From Liolophura sinensis (Eukaryota > Mollusca > Polyplacophora > Chitonida > Chitonidae): a stretch of DNA of 64,000 bases. Below, in pieces: positions 35,170-46,215 of the stretch. Where the stretch lies: NCBI RefSeq assembly GCF_032854445.1, contig NC_088304.1, forward strand, positions 33,784,810-33,848,809, given 5' to 3'. The stretch's first letter is position 1; each line of letters starts with the position of its first letter. Below the pieces are notes generated by a model, which was not told the origin of the DNA, made no database searches, and worked only from the letters and a program-made list of their open reading frames with translations. A program made the translations under genes and the position numbers.

Positions 35170-36515
35170 TACTCTAACGTAACAGCTACACTAGTTAGTG
35201 TTCATTTCTTCTTTCCTTTAATCAAAATTCTGATAACACGTTTATTCTCCTTTACCTGGATCAAACCGAGTTAAACCCTTTGTCATACAAAACGCTGTCA
35301 GGGGCACTCGCTAAGTACGACAATACACAAATTGAAAACTCCACAATGACATGAATAAGTGATGCATAATATATGTATTCGTAACATTCAAAATAACGCA
35401 AATTGTGAATGGCTGGTACACAACATGCTATGGATGTGCACTTTTGCGACAATATAAAGTGTACCACTGGTACACAGTATTGATACATATAGCACTCTAT
35501 ACTTTAGTGTATTCATTTACAGTGAAAGAATCTGGAATTAATTTTAAATTGTGACGTGTAGTTTTCATGCAAATAGCAACAGTAGTTTTCAAAAATGTTC
35601 GAAAGTCTCAGTCTACTTAACATGAGGGCTTCGTGCAAGACTGCATGAAACTATTTTCACTCCAGGAATGAATCAACCGTGTAGCAATGTATTGTTTCTC
35701 TCTTTTGTTTTGGCTGTAAGCAGAGGAACAAAGTCGTGTAATTTGTATGCTGGACTTTTGTACTAGACCCAGTTTATGTGATACCTGAAAGTTTCGAATC
35801 CACTCGCCGTTAATTTTCACATCAGTGCTGAATACAGATATAAAAGAGACCACGTGAAAAATATGCGTGATATATTCTTGCCACCATATTGCCATCGATA
35901 AAATAAACGTTTAGATGCCTTGTTCCCGAGAACGGTTAATTCCATTGGGATATTTATATATTTAATACGCAGATACGCCACGTTCAGACAAATTAAGTGG
36001 GCAAAAACTACATTTATATCTTGAAAACTGGAAACGCGCAGTTTGCCGGATGTCACGTGACCAACCACATTTGATTTTGGATATTATGTGTATGTGACCT
36101 GACGGAGTTTGAAATGCTCATCAGTGGGTCTTATTTCTTTTCTATACTTTACGGATTTGTCACAAAGTCCGTTCAACATGCGGAAAAGTAAAATTTTCAC
36201 ATATTTGTAGATTACTTGGCGGCAAACTGTTTTAGTACAAAATGCCATCTATTTTTCTCTAGAATCTGTAAAGTGAATAAATAAATACTGGACTTTCAAA
36301 TGGTTTAAAAATCTTTAAAGACCGATTGACTATGTTTTGCATATTTGCAATGCGTTAAAGATCGACATGTGCATGGATGGCTAGGAAGGATGTATACTTT
36401 GTAATTAAGTTGTTTATCTCTCAATGCATAAAGACACCATTCTATTAACCGGAAGTGAAGTTGCATAGGATGGAAATATCGGCTTGAACCCCGGCATCTC
36501 TGCTTTAGCAGCTAT
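35170..36515. other. non-coding stretch, nothing recognised
   Basis: Only short chance frames; no repeat core or RNA gene seen. Confidence 0.45.
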
Positions 36516-36520
36516 ATTTC

Positions 36521-36610
36521 ATTTATTTATTTATTTTATTGGTGTTTTACATCGTTCTGAAGAATATATCACTTGCATAGCAGTCAGGATATTGACTGGA
36601 GAGAAACTTC
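36521..36610 (-). mobile_element. SINE family A tail fragment
   Basis: ATTTATTTATTTATTTTATTGG, shortened core GGTGTTTTACATCGTTCTGA and AGAATATATCACTTGCATAG. Confidence 0.65.
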
Positions 36611-36614
36611 AACT

Positions 36615-37460
36615 GCGTGAGTTACATTTGAACCTTGAAGATTGTCTATACTCTCAACAAATCTCGCGCTTTCACTAATCTCGGGACCTTGGTGTCGTCG
36701 CCTTTGTGTGATGTTATAAATGAAGTTTATTTGAGGTCACGTGCCTTCTGCGGATGTGATATGTGTCACATGTGGAGTAATACTCAGGGCCCAGTTGTTC
36801 GAAAGTCTATTAGCTAATACTAGTATTGTCATTTTTATATTTAAATTTTTAGCCAAAACCAGCAGCCAATGAGTTTTTCAAAGTATTATAAGAGCAGAAG
36901 TTGTAGTTCATATTTAATATAATGTTAAACACATTTTTTTTTGGCTAAGTGTAAAGTCGAAGGCATGGGTTAAAGTTAAATCTGTAAATAAATCTTAAAT
37001 CAGTTTTAAATAAGCGGACCCTGGATACTCCGGGCATTCTATCTTCTTCCTGGTGCTCTGGTTTCCCATTCCCATAAAATTTGCTTCATCGTGTGAGTGA
37101 GATATCGTGTGAATATGGCTTAAAACAATAATCAAACAAAAGGTCATCCATCACGTTATGTTAATTACTAAATTGAATCATAACCGAGAACGGACATGCT
37201 AACACGTGACTAACACGTGACTGACAGACACCCTGATGTAGAGCTCTGTCCTTGGTATGCGCATTTGAATATTTCTATTTTCTTTTTGATTGTCGGTTAA
37301 CGTCACCCTCAAGAAGTTTTGACTTATACGATGGCTGTCAATTATATTTGGGGGAGGACATCAGGGAGCGTAAAATAAATCACCTATCTGACTGGCAAGT
37401 TATTGGCTGATTTGACCACGTGATGTACAGATATGCACGCCAAATTGTTGGAAGACTGGA
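36615..37460. other. non-coding, with an eroded SINE-like block
   Basis: TCTGGTTTCCCATTCCCATA and GGCTTAAAACAATAATCAAA near 37060-37135 look like an eroded SINE end, and TTTTGACTTATACGATGGC near 37317 like another. No gene seen. Confidence 0.4.
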
Positions 37461-37474
37461 CTTCAACGAACGTA

Positions 37475-37627
37475 TCCAGTGGTTTCATGCTCATGCTGGC
37501 TTCCTCTCCGGTCCTATGTGGGAAGGTCTGCTAGCAGCTGTGCTCGGTTTCCTCCCGCCATAATGCTGGCCTCCGTAGTATAAATGAAATATTCTTGATT
37601 ACGCGGTAAATCACCAATCAAATCAAA
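37475..37627 (+). mobile_element. SINE family A, 5'-truncated, with 12-bp target-site duplication
   Basis: From about GCTCATGCTGGCTTCCTCTC to CACCAATCAAATCAAA. TCAACGAACGTA occurs at 37463-37474 and again at 37628-37639. Confidence 0.85.
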
Positions 37628-37954
37628 TCAACGAACGTACCAACTGCACAAACGGCCGCTTCAGCGTCGTTGATAGCTTATTGTCACCAAGGTACCACAA
37701 GCAGTGAGAGAGGATACCGGTAGAGATTATTCCTCCTGCATGTAATGTTGATAGTTTCTCGCCTAAGCATGTAGATCCCAAGCTACGTAACACACATCAT
37801 TCTCCGCTGTTAACCTGCAGTGCTTCTGGATCAGTGAGTATGACCTAACGCCACATCGGCAGTATTTCAGCCATATTGTGGCGACGCAGAGCATGTGAAT
37901 TACGTCTTTGCCATACGAACAACTTTGTACAGAAACAGCGAAATATTACGGAAA

Positions 37955-38305
37955 GGAACAGTCAAGTACGACTGGAGCCACTTCCTTTACACGGAAAGAG
38001 GTTAACAGCGAGTGGTTCATCGAATGGTAACTGTGTTATCCCTACACACCAACTCTATTCTGTTAAATTTGACATGATTTTTTTTTTTTTTTAAATTGGT
38101 GGTTTACACTGTACTCAAGAATATTTCAGTTGTATAACAGCGGCCATCATTATGGAAGGAGGAAACCCACGACCTTCCGCAGGTCGCTGTCAGATCTTCT
38201 CACGTACGGATGGAGCTGGACTTGCAGTCACAGCGGCCGCATTGGTGAGAGACTCCTGGGTTTATCGCGCCGTGTTCGCACACTAACCACTTCGCCATCG
38301 GGAGC
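37955..38305 (-). mobile_element. SINE family A plus shared 3' flank (composite repeat, copy 1)
   Basis: The SINE (about 38090-38305) is followed on its tail side by 115-135 bases (GAACAGTCAAGTACGACTGG, CCTTTACACGGAAAGAGGTT, TTATCCCTACACACCAA) that also follow the SINE at 43.34 kb. The duplicated unit is therefore longer than the SINE itself. Confidence 0.75.
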
Positions 38306-38496
38306 CCCTTATGCTTTTTCTGATGACAAAGTGAATTATGTTCCTGCAACAGAAGTTTAAAACAAATATAACATTAAAACAAATGATGCAGATTTGGAAC
38401 AATAGTATGGCGTCACAACCGTTTAAAATTAAAATATAATTCAGAAAAAATATGTTCAAATTCCAATTCTCAGGGTACACATTCGTAGAGATCGTT

Positions 38497-38838
38497 TCGG
38501 TGGCCTAATGGTTAGAGGGGCCAAACCCAGGTTGGTTCATACCAAAGATTTGATACTTCGCACATGGTACTTGCTGCTGAATCGCTTGGCGCTCTGCACT
38601 GAGAGGCTAGAGCAAGGAAACATGACTGGCTGGCCCGGTGTCAATATAATGTGACTGGCTGAGTAGTCATGTCTGGTGTCTTCAGCATGATGCTTTAGTG
38701 GTGGCAGCACTTTTTCGACATGGACTAACCCTGCCACAAGAAGACACAAAATATGTACACACAAACCTAATGACTCCTCGTCGTCATATGACTGAAAAAT
38801 TGATAAGTACGACGTTAAACCCCAAGCATACATACATG
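38497..38838 (+). mobile_element. SINE family B
   Basis: A tRNA-like start (GGTGGCCTAATGGTTAGAGG) is followed by CTGAGAGGCTAGAGCAAGGA, CCGGTGTCAATATAATGTGA, TGCCACAAGAAGACACAAAA and the end TAAGTACGACGTTAAACCCC. The end matches the conserved tail of widespread bivalve and gastropod SINEs with which I am familiar; the exact family name is not asserted. Confidence 0.75.
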
Positions 38839-38839
38839 G

Positions 38840-40000
38840 TACAATTCGATAAGCTGCTACATTTATTCAACGCAGGTTTACGAAACAGGTGATGTAAACT
38901 AAGTGGTCTGTAAATGACTGATTTTGTCCTACCTAGAACGAGGTTGTATTCGAACTCTCGTGCTTGTGGTTAAAAATGGTACAAAATTTTCAATGTTTTA
39001 GTGAGCTTGTGTAAAGTCTCAGAGAAGCCCAATGAGGCATTATAAGAAATGCAAATATAATCAGGCCACATACATGCACGCCATGTTAGTTTTATGCAAT
39101 CGTACATGAAGTGTAACCATTATTTAATGGAACCTCTAACATATCTTTGCTAATGTTTCTGCGTCATCCCGCAAGAATGTTTCCTATCTGATCTAAATTT
39201 GCACCTGTCTGTGTAAATATGAAGGTTTTTTGTTGTGTTTTAACATGTGTAATATACCAACAATCGAACAATGCCTCGACATTTATGGAAGATAGTGTAC
39301 AATTTGGCCAATGTGAATCTATCGTTTGAAGGAGAAGAAAACATAAACATCATGCTAAAATCAGCTTAAATAACTTATTTGTAAATACGGTTTTTGAAAT
39401 TTTTTATTCGATTCTTTCTTTCAGCAGAAAAAGATAATTGAATATGTTCGTATAATGGGTATTTGGTACCACCCCTTGGTATAAATCGTCTTTGCATAAT
39501 AATATTCTAAATACGGATGTGATGCATGTCTAATAAAATTTTTTAGTGTAACTGTGCTGTTTATCTCCAAGCACATACATTTAGTTTGAGTTATGATAAT
39601 ATTTATGTATATATATTTATGACATTATTACACGAAGACAATATTTACCATGAAGTGGCCCCAATTACCCACCATACAAAAGTTGTTTTCAACTGTTTTT
39701 TATGTTTCTTATGTATTCTCGACCTTTAAATGGCAACTGAACATTCGTGGATAATGCTTTCTGCGCTTGTTGCTCGTGTTTTATCCACTAACAATGACGT
39801 GCACACAAAAACAAATTTTTGGGCACAATCTGCTCCTGATTTTTTATTTCATTTTTTGACTGGGGTTTTACGCCGCGTTCAACAACATTTCGGATAAATC
39901 TCATTGCTGACACAATGCTGGCATATTTACAGTGCTGTCTCACTAAAACGTCATGTCAAGCACACCAGATAATCACACTTAGTCGAGTTGTACGTGGCCT
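38840..40000. other. non-coding stretch
   Basis: A short SINE tail relic (GGGGTTTTACGCCGCGTTCA) lies near 39862; otherwise nothing supported. Confidence 0.45.
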
Positions 40001-40007
40001 AACCCCT

Positions 40008-40462
40008 AGTACACTGAGCGTTAAGCGAAGTCATATCAAGATTACCTATGGTAAAATCCTAGGTATGACTCGACTGGACATGACTTGAATTCTTGTGAAC
40101 ATTGTTCTCGATAGCTATTGTTAAAATCTGTGCCAGTGTGATCTCAGCTTGGGACACTGTTTTCTAGCACTGAGATAGAAGTTTCCTTCAACTGATTCAA
40201 AAAACTGAGATACAACTGGGTGAATTCAACCTGCGAGACGCACCTGCGTGTTTTCCGATTAACCAAGTGAGTCAACAATATAGCCAGATGACTTTCATGA
40301 CAGCTGTTGTTGAGTACGACGTTAAACCCCAAGCACTCACTCACTCACTCACTCATGACTCAGCTGATGTGGTCATATGACAGTTTTCTGTGGTGAAATA
40401 ACTCAATTGCATAACTCAGATTTTTGAGTCAGTTGACCCAGATTTTTCTCTCAGTGTATAGA
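40008..40462 (-). mobile_element. DNA-transposon-like repeat, relative of the one at 27.1 kb
   Basis: The right end reads, in reverse complement, CTATACACTGAGAGAAAAAT, GGGTCAACTGACTCAAAAAT. GTACACTGAGCG at 40009 may be the other end, giving a short inverted terminus TACACTGAG. The interior has many ACTGAG/CTCAGT words. A piece of SINE family B tail interrupts it at about 40300. Confidence 0.5.
40298..40354 (+). mobile_element. SINE family B tail fragment
   Basis: TTGAGTACGACGTTAAACCC followed by ACTC repeats, identical in layout to the ends of the copies at 38.5 and 48.5 kb. Confidence 0.6.
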
Positions 40463-40464
40463 CT

Positions 40465-41830
40465 TCACTGACTGATTGACGAATTGAATGAATGCTGGGT
40501 GATTAAGGCTGTGCGCGTGAAAGTTTCCTTTGCATTACTAGGTTTCTGGGTAGAGAAAACGGAATCTCCCGGGGTAAACAACCGACTTTCAGCAGCTACT
40601 TGATAAACCCACTGACTTAAAGCCGCAATTAAAACCCCATATATGTGAGTCTGAAGTTTGTGGTATCCACTCAAGAAATAACCTGTTACCTGAGTGGTGG
40701 TAAAATATTTTCTGTTATTATAACATAATGCTAATTTCTGTCATATTCTACATAGTGTCTTGTTGGTCTATTATACAATTTTGAAGATGAATTAATGGAA
40801 TATGTGTTGTGTTTAAAAGAACAATCTGACGCTAGGGGAAAATAATCTGCTGCAATGACAATACATTCTAGCACCACACAGATAACAGACCTGTTAAATT
40901 TAAAAGGTTATTTTTTAGTGTTTACAATTGCCACTCTGTGAAGAAGTAGGGCAAACTCGGAGGCCACAAGGAAACAAAAAAAATGATTTAAATAGCTGTG
41001 ACTGGTTTATGTGATAGTAATCATTACAAGGCTAAATCAATGTTCTAAACGAACAACAAACTCATAGATGACACAGTTTGTATATAATGTATAATATGCT
41101 TTATTGTCCCCTTGACATAGATATACATGTAATCGAAAGCATAATTACCTTACAGCGGGCTGGTCTACAAGCTGGGTTTGTCAAAACCTGAGGAAGCATG
41201 CATGGGCTGGACTTGAACTCACTACAGCCGCATTAATGACAGGCTGCTGAGGCATGGTACTGCGCTAGCTCAACTAAACAAATAGGTGTACAACAAGTTG
41301 TTTGATGTCATTGGCGACGTGTATTATGAATAGTGCCCACCAAAGGCCCCTAACAATTCAAACATTTCTCGGCATGTAATTCATTGAATAAAAGTAACCT
41401 TATTTTCAGATACAATGTTTTATGTGCTTTTCTCTTAACCCTGATGTCATTTAGTTTTTTCGCTTTAACAACCTTAGGAGTTCCAATCAAGTCTTCAGTA
41501 TATTACTTGTATAAATTAATCGATCATCGATCTTCCTCCACGTGCAAAGGCAAAAATCTATGTACTCATGGAAGGTGTCACGAAGAGGTTAGTGTCACAA
41601 ATGCTGGCTGTGAGATCGAACCTTTGACCGTCTTTCACCCGTATACACACAGGTCGCGTCTGTTCCAAATTGGCAAAGTTTCCAAATAAGCAAAACATGA
41701 CTGGAATAATGATTGATCATAAACAATTGGAGAAAAAACGATGGTTTGTATTATTTATATATTTGTGCTTCAGGCATTACGATAAAAAATGATTTGTGAA
41801 AAAAAACCTCTCTTGTGGCAACTGTGGAGA
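40465..41830. other. intergenic, downstream of CC3
   Basis: An eroded SINE family A head (GGGCTGGACTTGAACTCACT, GGCATGGTACTGCGCTAGC) lies antisense at about 41163-41275. No gene supported. Confidence 0.45.
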
Positions 41831-41837
41831 AGCGTCA

Positions 41838-41843
41838 TTTAAT
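41838..41843 (-). terminator. possible polyadenylation signal ATTAAA of CC3
   Basis: ATTAAA on the minus strand about 200 bases past the CC3 stop; a common variant of AATAAA. Confidence 0.35.
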
Positions 41844-42045
41844 ACACAGTAGTGTCATTAAATGCGAAGATTTATAAGGAGCTGTGTCATTTAGTGCTGA
41901 TAAATGACATTCAATGCTGAGATGTGTCATTACGATACCACTTACAGCCACGCTATGAACCCGAACACCAGTAGTATAAACAGTGTGCTATTCTATGAAG
42001 CTGACTTTGTGGGACGGCATGGACAGCATATTGGCTTCAGAAACA

Positions 42046-42785
42046 TCAATCGTCTTCCTCACTTGATTCACTCTTTCTGCTTCCCCTGTTATTAACTTTC
42101 CTCTGGGAGGGCACCCATTGCCGAGACGCCTTTTGCTGATATCTGACAGGCTGATATCTGTCATGTTCATAAGCGTATGGCGTGTAGTAGGTTTTTACAA
42201 TTTTGCCATTAGGTTTTTTGTTACCAGTTTTTCCTTGTCTGCCACCATTCTCTTCGCCGCTCCCTTTACGCCTTCTGTTGCCTTCACCACTCTCTTCGCT
42301 ACTCCCTTTACGCCTTCTGTTGCCTTCACCACTCTCTTCGCTACTCCCTTTACGCCTTCTGTTGCCTTCACCACTCTCTTCGCTACTCCCTTTACGCCTT
42401 CTGTTGCCTTCACCACTCTCTTCGCTACTCCCTTTACGCCTTCTGTTGCCTTCACCACTCTCTTCGCTACTCCCTTTACGCCTTCTGTTGCCTTCACCAC
42501 TCTCTTCGCTACTCCCTTTACGCCTTCTGTTGCCTTCACCACTCTCTTCGCTGCTCCCTTTACGCCTTCTATTGCCTTCACCACTCTCTTCGCTACTCCC
42601 TTTACGCCTTCTGTTGCCTTCGCCACTCTCTTCGCTACTCCCTTTACGCCTTCTTTTGCCGTCACCATTCTCGTCTCTATTCCCTATCTGCCTTCTGTTT
42701 CCGCCACCAGTCTCTTTGCCATCCCCATTATCTGGATACCCAGAATTGTGCGGTGTGTAATACTTTCCAGTGAAGGCTTCCAACT
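42046..42785 (-). CDS. CC3 last exon (repeat tail)
   Basis: Acceptor GTATTTACAG before AGTTGGAAGCC, 740 bases, phase 1. Includes the 42-bp repeat and the Tyr-rich end. Confidence 0.88.
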
Positions 42786-45700
42786 CTGTAAATACAATGT
42801 TATTTATCATGGTTAGTTTATGTTTGACACCACGTATGCTTTAGCTTTTCATTTGGACAATACTGGTTCGTCTTGGCATACAAGAATCGCTGTTAACCTT
42901 TTCTAAAGAAAACTAAACTTTAGAAGAATTCACACATTTCCTTTAAAGACTTTTTTGAATTTACTTCCTAGAATGGTGTCATGACTAGTACAAAATTATT
43001 CATTTATATTTATTTGATTGGTGTTTTACGCCGTACTCAAGAATATTTCACTTATACGACGGCGGACAGCATTATGGTGGGTGGAAACCGGGCAGAGCCC
43101 GGGGGAACCCCACGACCAACCGCAGGCTCCTGACAGACCTTCCCACTTACGGCCATTAAACAATAATGGCATTATCAGGGATCACAGGATCAAATTCTCA
43201 ACAGGAACAGTCAAGTACGCCGACTGGAGCCACTTCCTTTACACGGAAAGAGGTTAACAGAGTGATTCATCCCATGGTAACTGTGTTATCCCTACACACC
43301 AAATCTATTCTGTTAAATTTGACATGATTTTTTCTTTTTTTTTTAATTGTTGGTTTACACCGTACTCAAGAATATTTCAGTTGTATAACAGCGGCCATCA
43401 TTATGGAAGGAGGAAACCCAAGACCTTCCGCAGGTTGCTGTCAGACCTTCCCAGGTACGGCCGGAGAGGAAGACAGCATGAGGTGGACTTGAACTCACAA
43501 CGACCGTTCCTGGGTCATTACGATGCGCCAGCGCTTTAACCGACTGAGCCACGGAGGCCCCGGCTAGTACAAAAACGTTACAGGGACGGACATACTCTTG
43601 ACAATCTCTTGAAGTTTTTTCACACGAGCAGCCTTCTCTTCGAAAACGCTCTTCAACTCTTTGATCTTCGCTTCAACAGGGGCTAAATTTTTTTCTGCGA
43701 CAACAAGTTCACTACGGGCCTTATCGAAAGCAGCTTTAGCATTGGCCAAAGCTTCGCACTTGGCGTCATACACCGCTTCCGCCACGCTGCGCTCTTCAAA
43801 CGCTGACGAGGCTCTGATCCAAGCCATCGTTTTTTCACTTTCAGCCTTGGCCAACTCTTCGTCCGCGTAATCTGCTGCGTGTTTGGCGTCCAGTGCAGCT
43901 TTCTCTGCAAGCCGGGCCTCTTCCACTAGGTTCAGAATATATGGGGCATCGGGGTAATCGGCGGACTGTTGGGCGGTGTTCGCTGCTGCCCATGCTTGGT
44001 CTGCCTCATAAGCCTTAGCTGCCGCCAACTTCCTTGCCACCTCAGCTTGCTCCTGTAAATTCTCCACATATTTTGCGGTCGACTCTTCCAGTTCTGATGC
44101 CTCTTCTGCGGCTTTATATGCATACTCCTTTCTGGCATATGCTTTTTCCTTCTGCTTTTCAAGAGCGTATATAAGCTCGTGCAGCTTTTCAACTTCGCCT
44201 TTTTTCAGTTCGACGGCTGATCGTAAAGACTCGCTGCTTTGTAATGCCGCTTGAAGCGCAGCATGCGCCTTGTACTTCTGTTCTTCAGCTTTCTTCAACA
44301 GGCGTCTTGCTTGATCCAACTGAGTCTCCTTATACACCGGAACTGAAAAATATAAACAATAGAATACATTTTTAAACTAAAATTAATATACTTTGAATAT
44401 TGTAGGAATGTTGCCTTACTTGGACGAAATAAGATTTTTATCTAGATGATTGGTTACGATGAATCTATGACAAAAATAACCTTGAATACATTATATACTT
44501 TAGAATTAGACTTTACACGGTATATTTATTGTTGTTCAATTCTTGAATTCTCTTTGAAAAATCAATGCTTTTGAAATATTGGCAATAAACGCCATGCAAT
44601 GGACGAGTATCAGACGACTGCTTTTGGTGTACAAATTTGGTTTTAATATATGTATCCTTAATTTATTTATTTATTTATATTTTTTTTTTGTTCTCTTTGA
44701 AAAGAAACGCCTATGGGGCATTGTTGGTTCATAAACTGTGAATAAATGGAGGAGTCCAGATATAAAAATACCAAACACGGGTCTAGCCCCTCGAGTTTAT
44801 AGGCCTCCGTACTATAAGGACTTACCGTTATAGTCATGGGATTCATATGCCGAGACATGAGTCCAGCCAAGACCACACATGACCACGGCGGCTGCAAGGA
44901 AGGAGGTCAGACAATGCGCCATCTAAAATACAAGTGTATAAAAAGTTATAAAGCTAGCGAACTGAATGTTGTCCAGACTACAGTGATGTCAAAAACTACT
45001 CTTATGTCAGTATACACGTTATTCATCCATAGTTTCTCAGGAGAGCATGTCATATATAATCCGTTAAGTTTGGTACCTCGAATTTTAGCCGGACCAGAGT
45101 TTAATTATTCATTTAATTGCTGAGTTATGTATCGGTTGTATTGGCGGCCATCTGATTTGCAGGTGGAGGATAGCGGAGTACCTGGACTACTGCATCGGCC
45201 TTCGTCAGCTAGCCCATAAACCTACTAAGTGAAGGAAGCAGACCAAACGGCGAGGACTGGATTCGAACACGAGGCCTCATTGGTCAAAATCTTCATAGTT
45301 GCAGCACTTTTTAAACGATGCATGAAACGCTTGGTTTATATTTCTTAATATGGAGTTTAAGATGTGAAATTCAAAATATGCCTCAAAACAGAATGAAAAA
45401 AAATCTAAATTTTTGGGCATGTCTGTCTCAAATATTTCTTACAACCATACCCTTTGTTTTATAACACCTTTTCATGTATCCTTTAAGCAAAGGAGCCAGC
45501 TAGACTCCCCTCCACAGTTCCTACTGTGGCTAACAAAGTTTACAGTAGATGACACAGTGCAGGGGCTTTTAGCACGAAATCTTCCTACCACATTGATGCG
45601 TGTATTGCGCAGGGGGGGGGGGGGGGGGGGCTCTCTGGTGAAAGGGCTTGCACACCAGCAAGGCGCAATGACCTAGGAGCTTCCCACCAATGCGGTCGCT

Positions 45701-46176
45701 GAGAGTTCAAGACCAGCTCATGCTGGCTTCCTCTCTGGTCATACGTGGTCTCCAGCAGCCTGCGGATGGATAGGCTCTGCTCGGTTTCCTCCCGCCAGAA
45801 TGCTGACCGAAGTTGTATGTGTGAAATATCCTCGAGTACGGCGTGAAATACCAATCAAATAGATAGATAAATATATTACGTAGAAATAGAATATATTAGA
45901 GAAACCAGTGTCTTCCTGAGAGGAAATATTCTCACGTAAACGTTGCTACTACTGTTTAGATACGTCGTTATTTTCTTGTGTTACATTACTTTCCGTAACC
46001 AGACGGCTCTTTTGTTGCATCCAAAAGGTAACTATGAACTTGTCTCTTCGCCACCAGACGTGAAAAATTAAAACACACTCTTATCCTCTTTATCCGCCGC
46101 GTTTCCTCCCACCAAAACGCAGGTCACTGTCGCATAAGGGAAATATTCTTGAGTACGGCGCAAAACACCAATCAAA

Positions 46177-46215
<39 letters not shown>

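Noticed and set aside
42118-42816. Long plus-strand and alternative minus-strand frames over the CC3 repeat
   Set aside because: All arise because the 42-bp unit is open in several phases; only the RRRKGSSEESGEGN frame joins the upstream exon in phase.
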